Assembly (NCBI GenBank): GCA_900073065.1
Contig: FJOG01000025.1
Location: 868,001 to 932,000, forward strand
Source: Phialocephala subalpina
Lineage: Eukaryota; Ascomycota; Leotiomycetes; Helotiales; Mollisiaceae
DNA length: 64,000 nucleotides
Direction of reading: 5' to 3'
The position numbers and the translations under genes were made by a program. The notes under the pieces are model-generated. The model did no database searches and was not told where the DNA came from. It saw nothing but the letters and a program-made list of their open reading frames with translations. Positions 20,663-31,252 of this stretch are shown here, piece after piece. Within the stretch, counting starts at the first letter, position 1. The number at the start of each line of letters is the position of its first letter.

Positions 20663-23581
20663 TCAATCATCTTTGAAAGACCCATCTCTCTCATCAGGGA
20701 GTGTCGTAGTTGGCTCAACGATCGTAGAGAGTCCACCTACGGAGGCTACAGTCATGTCTGTCGATTTTCTCGAAGGGGAAGAGAAATTAGCTCGCGGTGG
20801 TGTTAGCGGGACAGGCGGAGAGGAACTACGAGAGGTGATAGCATGTGGGCCTCCTCCTCTCCGCAGCTCCGATGCTGAATGTGTTGAACGCAGAATGCCG
20901 CTCTGATGTGGCGTTCTCTGAAGGTTTGGGGGCGCTGGTCGTGCTGGAAGAAGCTGAGTGACGGAGCGGTTGCGTGGGGTCGAATCTGAGCCAGGATTTA
21001 TAGCAGATGATTGATCGGCAGACTCTACATTAACCTCAGGTGTGCCAGAAGTAATAGAGTCATTTTCATCCTCGTATGGCGATGATTCATGCGAAGGTAT
21101 AACGCTGACTTCTTGACAAGCTATTTCGGCGAGCGTTTTGAGTTTAACAGCCAGATCTTCGCTTAGTATTCGCGGTTTAGGATCCACGACGAGAACCTTT
21201 TCCTCGATTAGTTTCAGCAATCCTGCTAAGCTGCCCTGTGGGTTTTCTCTCAGACAAAGATCTTCCTGCAGCTTCTGCATCCATATTTTAACGGAATGTC
21301 TGACTTGTGCTTCACGATTGGGATGATTGGTTAAGTAGAAGTATCCATCGTCCGTGTGAGATATGTCATGCTCCTCGACCGGGCCGACTCTTGCCTCGTT
21401 GAACTCTTTCCATCTCTTAGTTCCATAAACCAGCCACTAGACATTGTCAGAAAGAGTTGAAAGTTAAGTCTCTCAATCCTATACCGCGACTAAGTGAAAG
21501 AAACAGAGGAACTTACCACCAATACTTCCATCAGCACACAACCCAGTGACCATACATCATATGGTCGGGATAGTTTGAGCTCCGGTTTGCCATCTTTCGT
21601 AGTAGTAGTTTCTGACGGAATCTTGCTCTCTGGCGCTGCGTAGGTCGGAGTGCCGCGAACCGTCTTTGTGCCCGTACCGGACTGCAAGCTGTGGAATTTC
21701 CCTATACCGAAGTCTGCGATCTGCAGAACGCCATACTCGGGGCACGGAGCGACGGTGCCAGCGACGGCTTTGAAATGGAGAAGATTCTGCGGCTTGATAT
21801 CATGATGATATCCTGTTGAACCAAGGGGACGTTTGTCTTTCCAGACAGTTGCATCGGGATCTAGCAGCTCCGCAGTTGGTGGCTTCAACTCTGTGCTACG
21901 CATGTGAACTTTCGCAAGTCCAGATGCAATTCCGGCGAACTGGCCGATGATCCATGCAACATATCGCCTGTACGTCGAGGACCTCGGGTCTTTCAATCCG
22001 TAAGGATCCTGCCGCATCATTTCTTCAAGACTGTTCTCAGCCAGTGGGAATATGAAGCAGTAGGTATCACCTTGCTCATAGGACGCGAGTAGCTTTATGA
22101 TGTGATCATCACCTAAGTCGCTAAGACCATTAAGAAGCAGGCGCTCGTTTGCAGAAGCTGCAGCATTGGTGGAATGCACTCTGATTACTTTCAGAGCAAG
22201 CTCTGGGTTTTTGACCTAAGTGACGTTAGATATGATTCGTCCAGCTATAGAGCCTTCTTTGCAGATGAGTCGCAGTATGTGAGATCGTGTAGTTTCCTAC
22301 TGAGAATTTTCAAAAGCTTACCCCTGGTAGCTCATACAGTTTCTGGTGCGATTCTTCGAGAAGGATCTTGTACACGACGCTAAAAGCGCCAGTACCACGT
22401 TCAACCTTGCTTCGGAAAGGGATAATAACGTTAGGATCTAATTTTATATGCCGATGGAAATCTTTATCAAAAACTACCGCTTGAAACGGCCATTGAGATC
22501 GACGAACGGTCTCGTAGTCATTGATATCACTCAACGCGCTGTTATTGTTGCCCTTGGGAAGCCAAAGCGGATGGACCTTTGGGAATGGCAATGCCTTATC
22601 ACCACAACCATGGTCCAGCAGTATATTCAAGAATCGTAGGTCCATTCTGCTATAAATGAATATGAGCAAAAGTATTGGTGCCTCGCCGAGGATGCGATCA
22701 GTAATTCGTTTGACGTCTTTGGATTCAACACCGAGGTTGCGGAGCTCTTCGCTGACAAGATCTCGAACAAGAACTTCTTTTATGATGCTCTTCATTGTTT
22801 CGTTCGGCATGTAGGGCTGGCTTCCCCCGTCGACTTCTTTCATGCTTTGATTGATGTTGAAATGGACCGGGTCCCAGTGAGCTCGCTTTTGTTGTGGCAT
22901 GTCTGCGCTTGTGGGATATCTTTCCACCACTTTGAGCTTCCTGTTGATCACTACAATGAGGTTGCCGCGTTTCGGGTGACTTGATTCGTAGTTGTGAACA
23001 AGGGTTTCGATTTCAGACCAGTCCTGCTGATTCTGTAAAGGGCGTTGCTCTGGTGAAGCAAGATAGCATTGCCCCTCGACACAAGTCTTGTGCTTCGAAC
23101 AGATAATCTTGCAGGTTCCGTCCTCTAAACACACTTCTTTGTCGCTGGTTATGTCTTCCTCCACGATCTTTGCGAAACTCTCTATATACCTGTACGTTGT
23201 GTCTGCAGTTTGGCCTTGTGGTAAAGTGAGTGTTTCCCGGCGCCGGCGTTCCAGAAATCTGGTGACCAAGACAACTTTGACGTCGCCTCCGAACTTAGGG
23301 GAGAAGCTGTCGACCCTCCCGGAAAGTTTGAATTCCTGGCTCGTTGATCGAGATGAGTGTGGGAGATTGTGATCAAGATGACGAGAAGTGACTGAAGTAG
23401 GACTTGATGTTTGAGAAAGTTGGACAGGTCCTGGGGTTTCGACAGAATTTGAAGTCGATCTTTGTGGTGAAGCAGTTCGAGGCTGCACAGGGGGAGAAGG
23501 TTGGAAGTCAGGCGTACTTCTAGACGGAAGTGAAACACCGAGTAGGCTCGGGCTGGCTCGACGTATTGGGGTCGGGTCCAA
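20663..23581 (-). CDS. Protein kinase with long fungal N-terminal extension
   Basis: Three exons, 23581-22322, 22215-21517 and 21436-20663, all phase 0, give 910 residues. The kinase domain starts late: the glycine loop GTGAFSVVY is at about 396-404 and the VAIK-type lysine at 429 (ELALKV, right after the first intron). The catalytic loop is HHDIKPQNLL (about 557-566), DFG is at about 588-590, then GTPTYAAPE and DVWSLGCVLMEVL. The catalytic and metal-binding residues (K, D, N, DFG) are present. HRD is HHD, which is tolerated in some kinases. The N-terminal 350 residues are Ser/Pro-rich and then contain a Cys-rich segment (CLEDGTCKIICSKHKTC). The C-terminal tail is also low-complexity. It belongs to a group of large ascomycete kinases of unknown pathway; no partner is visible nearby. 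Confidence 0.85.
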
Positions 23582-24090
23582 TGGAGCTGAGAGAGGCCTT
23601 GGTGCTGAGCCTCATATCAGAGAGAGTCGACTCATGCAATCATTGGGCTTCGACTTACGATGGTCACATAGTAAGGTCTTGATTGACCGGCAGAATATAC
23701 ATAAACCACAACAGGTACGCATTCTGCTATTGAGAAGACCAAGCCATTAGCACCAGCTCCAGCACAGGCCGATTGTTCAGCCAGCATAATATGGCCCTTC
23801 GCAAGGGGGAAATGAATGAGGCTCTGGGCCACATATTGCCCCCCTTCCCTCCTCCCTACCAGAGACCTGACAGCGCAACAATGTCTCAATCTCCTATTTG
23901 TTGCACACTGCTACTGAATCATTTGCCTTATTCGCCTTGTATCCTCAACGACGAATGAGCTTCGGCAACGTTCACATGACGCCCAAAGGGCATTCAAGCC
24001 AGCAAGGCTGTGCATTGGCTGAGATTGTCCACTGGTGCAAGATGGGGTGTCAGATGTTCGGAGGTAAATTTTGCTAACGCCCTTTTGTCT
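23582..24090. other. Intergenic region between two minus-strand genes
   Basis: Should contain the kinase promoter and the 3' end of the CorA-like gene. No gene is supported. Confidence 0.45.
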
Positions 24091-26030
24091 CTAGAACTTT
24101 TCGTGGCTGCCACTTCTAGACTTTGAACCAATGGTGTTGCTGTAATGGAGGGCGCGCGCAGCAGATAAGGAGTTGCCGTCTGCAGGGCTGTCCCGAAAGG
24201 CGGACTCACAATCCGTGTTGGGCGGATCGATGTTTGCTCCTAAACCCGTCGGTCTCCGTTGAATAATGTTTGATTTTCGTGATCTTCTGATGATCCTTTC
24301 ATCCCACCATTTATTCCACGGAAACCGCACCCAGCAATACCATATCGTGAAAGTGACTACTGTTAAAGGAATCGATATCGCTGCAATGATCCACCAGTTT
24401 GCAGTGAGCGTGAGACGTGTTCCGTCTTCTGATTGGCGAACAAATTGAGTAGAAAAGAAGCCCTGTGTAAGGTTAGAGGTCCATGAGGCCTAGAAATAAC
24501 ATGGAGACTTACCGATACCACAGTAGTGGGAAGAAATATTATGGTGATGAGCGTGATTACTTTAACGGCAGCTGCATCCTTTGTTCCCTTCTCGGTGAGT
24601 GCTCTCATCGTACTATTCTCCTCCCGGCTTTCTTGGGCTAGTATCCTCAACGATTCGCCATTTTCTTGAGCAATCTTTGCATTCTCATAATCGAGTAAGT
24701 CAGATAGCTACCATGTATCAGTGTGAATCAAGGAACCAAGAATCGTTACTGTCGACGATGGATACCACAACTTACCAATGAGGCGGTGCCTTGTATTCGC
24801 TTGCACAACGTTTTTGTCTTCTTCATATATAAGTCGACCTCACGAAGACAGTCTCTTAAACCTGACATGATGTTGTCTGACCGATGTCCAGATTCATCGC
24901 ATATGTATTCGTACTCCCATATGATGGCATTGATGGTGTCCGTTGTCGAGTCGAAAATTGTGATCAAGTCCAACGCCAGATCTTCAACCACTTTCAAAAG
25001 CTGTCGGTCTTCAAAATTTATTTCGAAGTCTATGAGACTCGACAACTTGCCCTGACCTACTTGGGCGGCAACGACTCGTATAGATTGCTCTGCGGCTCTC
25101 TCTACCAAACTCTTGATGTACCATCGAAAGTTGGATAGTGAAGCTATTATTAGTTTAAGGTGAAGTTCAAAGGGATTAACTCCCTTGATACACTTCTCTT
25201 TGATTTGGTCAATGTGCTCCACAGCCTTAGACTCAATCAATGGCGACGGAGATATAAACACCCAGATCTCGGTGCTTCCCTCAAATTTGTGGTAAATTCC
25301 AGTCTGTCGAACTGACCAGGGCTCTTTTTGATTGCCGTGATTGTTCAACTCAACGTAGCGGAGGCCATAAGCACATTCTATGGGGTCAGCAAAGGTTCCG
25401 AAAAAGTGGATGATGGGTTCTATACCAAATGTCCTATATCGCCCTGACGGCGATCCTACTGAAAACCGACAAGGGGGAGGTCCAACATCGTATTCACGTT
25501 GTTTCCAACCAAAGGACAGAACGAAGTCTTCAAATTCGTCAAATATGTTATTAGATTCAATCAACGCAGTAAACAGGTGATCATTTATCAATAAACGACT
25601 GTTTGAATTCTTTTGTCTGATGAAGCTGAATAGTTGCTCAGTGGATGTCAACGAGGAAAGTACCTGAGGACTTACAAAGAACGAGAAGCATACTATGATA
25701 GAACGTACCATTAGCATTATTCAATAGGCAGAGGATGTTCCGTACTTTGATCCTATTGAAATCGTGTAATTGTCCAACATCTGTTATTCTATCTTCCCAA
25801 CTTGGCATGTACGAGGCCTCACAAAATTTTACGGGCTCTTCCGAGTCGTTGCAATACTGCGATAAATGACTTTGCCTAATCGGATAGAAGTCTAACCAAG
25901 ATCTCTCTGCATCTGGGGTAAGAAGTAGACTGTGCGCTTTGAATTTGTGAACGCGGCCCTTGCTAGCCCTTGAGCTTTCAGCATGCCCTAATGGACTGAC
26001 ACCATCGAAAAGATTGTCGCGTCTTGTCAT
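24091..26030 (-). CDS. CorA-like membrane protein (fungal family)
   Basis: Four exons: 26030-25746, 25663-24776, 24707-24513 and 24462-24091, all joined in phase 0, give 579 residues from the ATG at 26030. An upstream TTG frame exists but lacks ATG. The C-terminus has the family's typical layout. A helical segment (AKIAQENGESLRILAQESREE) is followed by RALTEKGTKDAAAVK, a first membrane helix (VITLITIIFLPTTVVS, split by the last intron, then GFFS), and a second (IIAAISIPLTVVTFTIWY) before a basic cytosolic tail. True CorA Mg2+ channels have a GMN motif at the end of the first helix. Here that position reads SGFF, so magnesium transport should not be assumed. Genes of this type are multiplied in Pezizomycotina; their role is unknown. 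Confidence 0.78.
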
Positions 26031-26473
26031 TTTGTTCTGCAAAGTTCGTTTATATCGCAGAGCTGTACTTTTTAACAAGGGATCTTGAGACTATAACCTA
26101 GAAATTTACCACAGCCTCGTTCAAGACAGGAGTTCAATAATGCGTCTTTTGCCCCGCTGAGATTGCTGGAAGGCCAACCAAGGCTGGCGCAGTAGTCAGA
26201 CGTAAGAGATAGAGTCACAAAATGATCGATAAAGGTTCCCAATTCGCACTTGGGCATTTGTCTGACCCTCTTAAGGGCAGCCTTCGAGGCGGACACGGCA
26301 ATAAGAGCGTCCGGACCTATTGTGGCTGAGCATGCAGCACCACGCGAAAATTTGCCAGCTGGCGTGGCGGGTGGCACCTGCACACCGACTACATTTTGCT
26401 TCGCGATGGAATCTAGAGAGTAAAGAATTTCGAACGCAGTCAAGCAGAGGGATACCTCGTTCGAACTCTCATC

Positions 26474-26841
26474 ATGGCTTTACAAACCATCTCTGATGTT
26501 TACATCGACTCAGAAAAGTTGAAAGCCCTTCTCGCCAAACTCTTCCGGCCCGGACAGTACCGAGTCCAGGTAAGAATCACCGAGAACTGTAGAAGCTATC
26601 GAAATGTCTGGAAGCATACTGAGATTTAAAAGTTCAAAGCAAACCAGTGGACTTTACAGCTCCCTCGAAGCCTTACTCAGGTACGCTTGTCCTTCCACCA
26701 TCGGCCACGTACTCACAGATTTCTCGAAGGGCGAGATCGAAAGTGTCGAGCAGCCCGGACAATACTGAGGTCTGCCATAGCATGAAGACCCCGTCGTACA
26801 CTTCTCATGTCGGCAGTTCCGGTCAAACCGTGACTCGCTGA
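26474..26841 (+). CDS. Candidate small hypothetical gene
   Basis: ATG at 26474 opens a 32-codon exon (MALQTISDVYIDSEKLKALL...) ending CAG|GTAAGA at 26569. A second exon, 26633-26680 (FKANQWTLQLPRSLTQ), and a third from 26719 to the stop at 26841 give about 88 residues. The first two exons look coding. The second intron would be only 38 bases, unusually short. If it is retained, the protein ends after about 82 residues in another frame. The middle reads like a short alpha/beta domain, but I cannot name it. Confidence 0.38.
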
Positions 26842-28981
26842 CTCGCAACCGCTCCCTAGCCATCCATACATCGCTCATTCGACTGAAGTAGAGGAAATTC
26901 GGTGGAGTTCGGTGGATTGTCTGCTCTTAGAGAGATTGTATCGAGGTCAACTCAAATTCAAATGCTATGCTGGAGCTCGCGTACTGCAGAAAGTATGGCA
27001 ATTACCCCCCGAATTGAAGGAGAATGGTGGCGAGTTATAATTTCAAGGAATTTGCAGAGGGATATGGATGATAGATAAAGTCCGTGAAGAGGATTTCAAA
27101 ACAATGTTGCTCGCGAACTTGATTTAACAGCGTTTCTCTTCTGATCTCCTCTCACTGGCAAAACAGAACCCCTGATCTCCCATCTGAAATCGGAAGGACT
27201 TCACTTCCTTTTCAGCGCCAGTATATCTCACAAGATTCATATCATGCGGATAGATTCAGAAATGTGCATAACAATGGCCACCATTGGTGTCAGCCTGTGT
27301 CTTTGATTGATGAGTGTTTACGAAAATTCACTGCAGCACGGAAAGAGAAACCCAAAACTAGGCCCCAGTCTAGTTTGCCCAAGTTGAGCTTAGTTCGAAA
27401 ACATCATGTGGGTCGCAATCAGTCACGTGAATATACACTGTTTCGGACGAAAGCAGAAAGAACGGCTTAGATCATATCAATTCCAGCTTTCAGATGTGAG
27501 AAGTCTCATCTTGAGCTACTGGACCGAAACTCAATTGTCGCGTTGCTGTATTTCACCTTGTTGGGCTACCTCCCGTGGCGCAGCAACTGAAAATTTAAGC
27601 TGCTGACTTCAATTCGCTTTCTGCGAGTTTCTCTTTGTTTTGCCACTACTTGAAGAATCTATTTCTCACGAAAAAGTGGTATTTGCTTGCCACATGGCGC
27701 TTTCAGCCTCTCAATTTTAACGCTGCCCGAGGCAGATTTTCCTGTGAGCAATTGGAAAGCTACGAGTCACATGTTACTCTTTATTTTTTTTCACCTCCAA
27801 GGTCTGTCTTCCAAGTCCAGTACACGATACTACACCACTTTAAAGCAAGATTTGACGCGTTCTCACAGCAAAATATTGTTGTCTGTTTGTTCTCGCATCA
27901 CTCTGGGTTTCATTGAATTTCAAGAGTCACGTGTGCACAGGCAAAAGGAAGGCTTCAAGTTGCAAGTTCAAGCCATCATTCATATTCATACACATCCACT
28001 CATCTCATCCTATCATCAATCCTCTCAACCCCTACCTAATCCTCTAATTCCTATCATACAAAGTACTATACAATCAAGGAAAAAGGAGTTCTTCAGGTAG
28101 AAATACAAGGATATTTGCCCAAAACCACCATTTGAAACGACCCTCAGAACGGGCCAGCCACCCAAAAAGAAAAAAATGCAAATGCGAAAAAAAGAGGATA
28201 TCGACTCGCGTCGTCAAACATCTTAGAAGGAGAAATCTATATCTGTTCATGCCGCAAACGAAAAAAATCTTTCGCTCCAAGAGTGCCACCCAATCCAAGC
28301 CATTGCGCTTATGCCCAACACCAAAAATGATCCCAAATCAAAAATCCGTGCCCAAAAACAAATGGAAAGAGGAGGATCCTTGCGCAGGATGGATGTCAAG
28401 GGAAATCCTTTCGTGGGGTCGATATTTCAGACGAAGCGAGAAATGTCGATTCGAATTAAAGGGGTTGGTGATTAAGTCGACCATTCGATTGGATTCGTGT
28501 TGAGTATTAAGGTGAAAATGTGGGAAGTCGGATGCTAGCAACAGCAATAAAAACCACAGAAATAGCTCTCGTACATGATCTCGAGCAAGACGGTGATGTG
28601 ATGACTGGCAAGTGCAGTTGTAGGGTGTTGGATTTCGAAGTCGAGTTCGCGCTTAGACGGATGGCGCATTCGCAGGGGTGGAAGGTTTTCATCGAAAGGG
28701 CAACTCGGTGTCGAAAAGGACATCAGCATGCCGAGTAACTCTTGGCCCTCGGCGGATATGTGACTGATGATGCAAGCTTCGATAGAATCTGCAAGGGAAG
28801 AGTCAGCTGAAGGTCAGGGATAATCACGGGATTGGATGTCAGGTGGAGATAGTGGAAGCCTAGGATAAGAGAAACCAAATATATCTTTTGGTCGGGAGCC
28901 TTGTCTAGTCTTTAGGCATGAGGAAAGGTGACTCAACATACCCAGCAGATGTTATGAGCAATCAGGCACTGTGGTCAAGGC
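26842..28981. other. Gene-poor stretch of 2.1 kb with a pyrimidine-rich leader-like block
   Basis: No long gene is supported. At 27960-28085 the plus strand is CT- and CA-rich (repeated CATC/CTCAT words), like the 5' leader of an expressed fungal gene, but what follows is only short frames, such as a 54-residue basic ORF at 28311-28475 (MPNTKNDPKSKIRAQ...) and a 68-residue ORF in another frame to 28738. These could be a small gene, a non-coding RNA or nothing. Confidence 0.4.
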
Positions 28982-29291
28982 TCAGTTTCCGAAGTCTATT
29001 GAGAGTCAGCTTGTCAATTCAGGAATATGAGGGGATTCGCAGGTAGGTACGTACCGGTGTCTTTGGGCTTGTCTGTCTTTGGAGGTTTCGAGCAGTGGGA
29101 GAGTCGTGCAGTACGCCCACCAAAATCTATGACAACAATTAGTATTGATCAAGCAGGTACGGTGTTTGGGTTGTGGTGATTGGCGTGCTATAAAAAGCAA
29201 TGCTTGGAATTGACTTACCAGTGTCACGTTCTGACGGCTTTCCCTTGGGCTTTGCGGCAAGCAAGAACGGTGGTGTGAATGAAGAAGTCAT
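28982..29291 (-). CDS. Candidate 52-residue peptide gene with duplicated exon ends
   Basis: ATG at 29291. Exons 29291-29219, 29126-29055 and 28995-28982 sum to 159 bases (52 residues plus stop). Intron 1 (92 bases) has GTAAGT, a TACTAAT branch site and TAG. Intron 2 (59 bases) has GTACGT, GCTGAC and TAG. Both interrupt the same codon in phase 1, and the splice restores the same motif twice: KPSERDT-DFGG and DKPKDT-DFGN. The peptide is rich in Lys, Pro and Thr, with one Cys, and has no signal peptide. The three matching features (signals, phase, repeated motif) favour a real spliced gene, although it is very short. The function is unknown. Confidence 0.5.
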
Positions 29292-31252
29292 CTTGGTTGC
29301 GAGTTGACTCGGAATTCGAGGTCTCAAGTTGTTTGGGTTTGATGAAGGAATCTGGCGCAGTATTTGTATGTTTGTGGCACAAGTTCTTTGCAATGTGAAG
29401 GTTGATGATGTTTGATGATGAGAAGAGGTCTCCTTTTAAAGGTACTACACGCCTACGAGCATAGCACAACCAGGGCAACCGGAAGGGGCTATGATTAGCT
29501 TGCTCAGCGGCCTTCCTTGAAATCCAGGTGAACAGTTCCAGCAAGGTCACCGCTTCCGCCTTGAATTATGCCTCGCTGGGTCATAACATCATTAGGTGAA
29601 GGGGGCCTTTTTTTCTCGTGTATGCTCTCGCCTAATGACGGTTCCCAGGCGGCGACTCTCGCTGGCCAGTGGAAGGACGATAGGGCCTGAGAAGGGCCTG
29701 AAAAGGGCCTGCGCCTTTCCTTTTGCCACTACACACCATTTGCGTCCAGCGAAGCCACTCCCAGTCCACCAGTCCCTGCGTTTCATAGCTGGGCGTCCAG
29801 TTGGAGGGACGGGACTGTTGTGCGGGTCTTTGCGGGCCATTGAGACCCAGCGAGTTGGCAGCAAAAAAGAAGTCCAGACCAGGACTGTCAGGTGAGAGCG
29901 CAAGCAACGGGGGTGGATATGGATGAGTCCTCGAAAGGGTCGATATTCTTCCACAGCGCTTCCAGAAGCCAAAGAAGCCAGCCTAATCCGGTCATCGAGA
30001 CACAAGGCTTTCCCTCGGCCATGGGTCGCTGGACCCTTCTTTACCAATCGCTGGGAACCGAGAGGGCGTTCACTGGATGCCCTCCGGGTGACGCGCATCC
30101 AGCTTCACCAGGTCCACCCAGCTCCCTCCCTTGAATGCGCAAATAACCCGTGGGACTGAGGATGCTGTGAAATGCAGATCGCGAGAGATCTGGTCCCATC
30201 AGCAGCCCTGGGGGCGCGTCAACTTGCACCTCAACGGCAGTGTCTCTTTGACAGCCGCCGATCGTGCTGCCAATCGTGCTGCCAATCGTGCTGCCAATCG
30301 TGCATGTGTCTTAGAATGTGGCGGCAGTTCCAGCATCGTCGGTATCAATGATGTCAGGATTCAACATTCTTTCACCAGTTTGGTGGTCGAGATCAGCATG
30401 TGATGCCTGAGCACACCCTCAGACGTTGCCATGCCATCACGCCCGTGAAGCATGGCCCTTCATGATGTCCGCCCTGTTCTGCTACAGCTGCTTCATCATC
30501 CACTTCCACGCCCTTTTCTCGATTATAGCAATAGCATGGACGCCAAAAACCGCGCATACAAACAAACACTGACTCATGCAGTATCACCACGGTAATCACT
30601 CATCGAGCTGCGAGCCTTCTGGATGTTGTGCTTTGCTGTCGTGCTTGAGGCTGGGTTGATCGTTCGGAGTCGTCTCAACGGGCTTCAGTCCCGAGGCTGT
30701 TGTGGCAGTGTGTGGCGAAGCAACGAACATCATTGTCTTCAATCGTTCACCGTCTTGGCTTCCGGCATCGCCTCTGACGGGACTTGGTGCTGGGATGATC
30801 GGTACCTTGCAGAATATTTTACGATGAACACATAAGGGTGATGCAGGGAAAGTGCCACCGGGACTGCGACGGCTTCTCACATCCAAAGAACTCGAAACAT
30901 CTCCACGGGATGGCTCCCACCCCATTTGCTGAGCGAGTGCCACGACTATGTGATGTAGCAATGCGTCATGTTTCTCAGCAATGCATGGTCAGTGTCAATG
31001 TCAGTGTGTTTTAAGATTCATTAATTGGATTGGTCTCCGGTTTTCTGCCCGACCTTTTGTTTATTATGCCGTTAAAGTACAGTCTTGCACGACAGTGTCG
31101 CCAACTTGTACACAGAAATTTGACAAATACAAAAGAGACTCGTCGCTGATTACACGAGATCCAATGCTCAGCCCGGGTACGCCCTTCTCGTACTTTTGTC
31201 ATAACTCATCAATCGTTTCGTCGTATCATCATTACCAGTCTACTGGGAAGCC
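29292..31252. other. Gene-poor, locally GC-richer stretch
   Basis: About 2 kb without a supported gene. Overlapping long frames on both strands at 29592-30230 reflect composition and show no family resemblance or splice logic. It contains the short tandem repeat at 30261-30303 and the 3' end of the Zn-cluster gene at its right edge. Confidence 0.45.
30261..30303 (+). repeat. Tandem repeat, 12-base unit, about 3.6 copies
   Basis: The unit ATCGTGCTGCCA is repeated exactly at 30261, 30273 and 30285, followed by a partial copy ATCGTGC. The period is a multiple of three, but no supported gene covers it. Confidence 0.85.

Noticed and set aside
26072..26443. 123-codon minus-strand frame upstream of the CorA-like gene
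   Set aside because: Begins at TTG without a useful ATG and could not be joined to the CorA-like gene. It reads coding-like but I cannot support a model.
29592..30098. 168-codon minus-strand frame with long partners in other frames
   Set aside because: Several overlapping open frames on both strands point to GC-rich composition; no domain and no splice logic.
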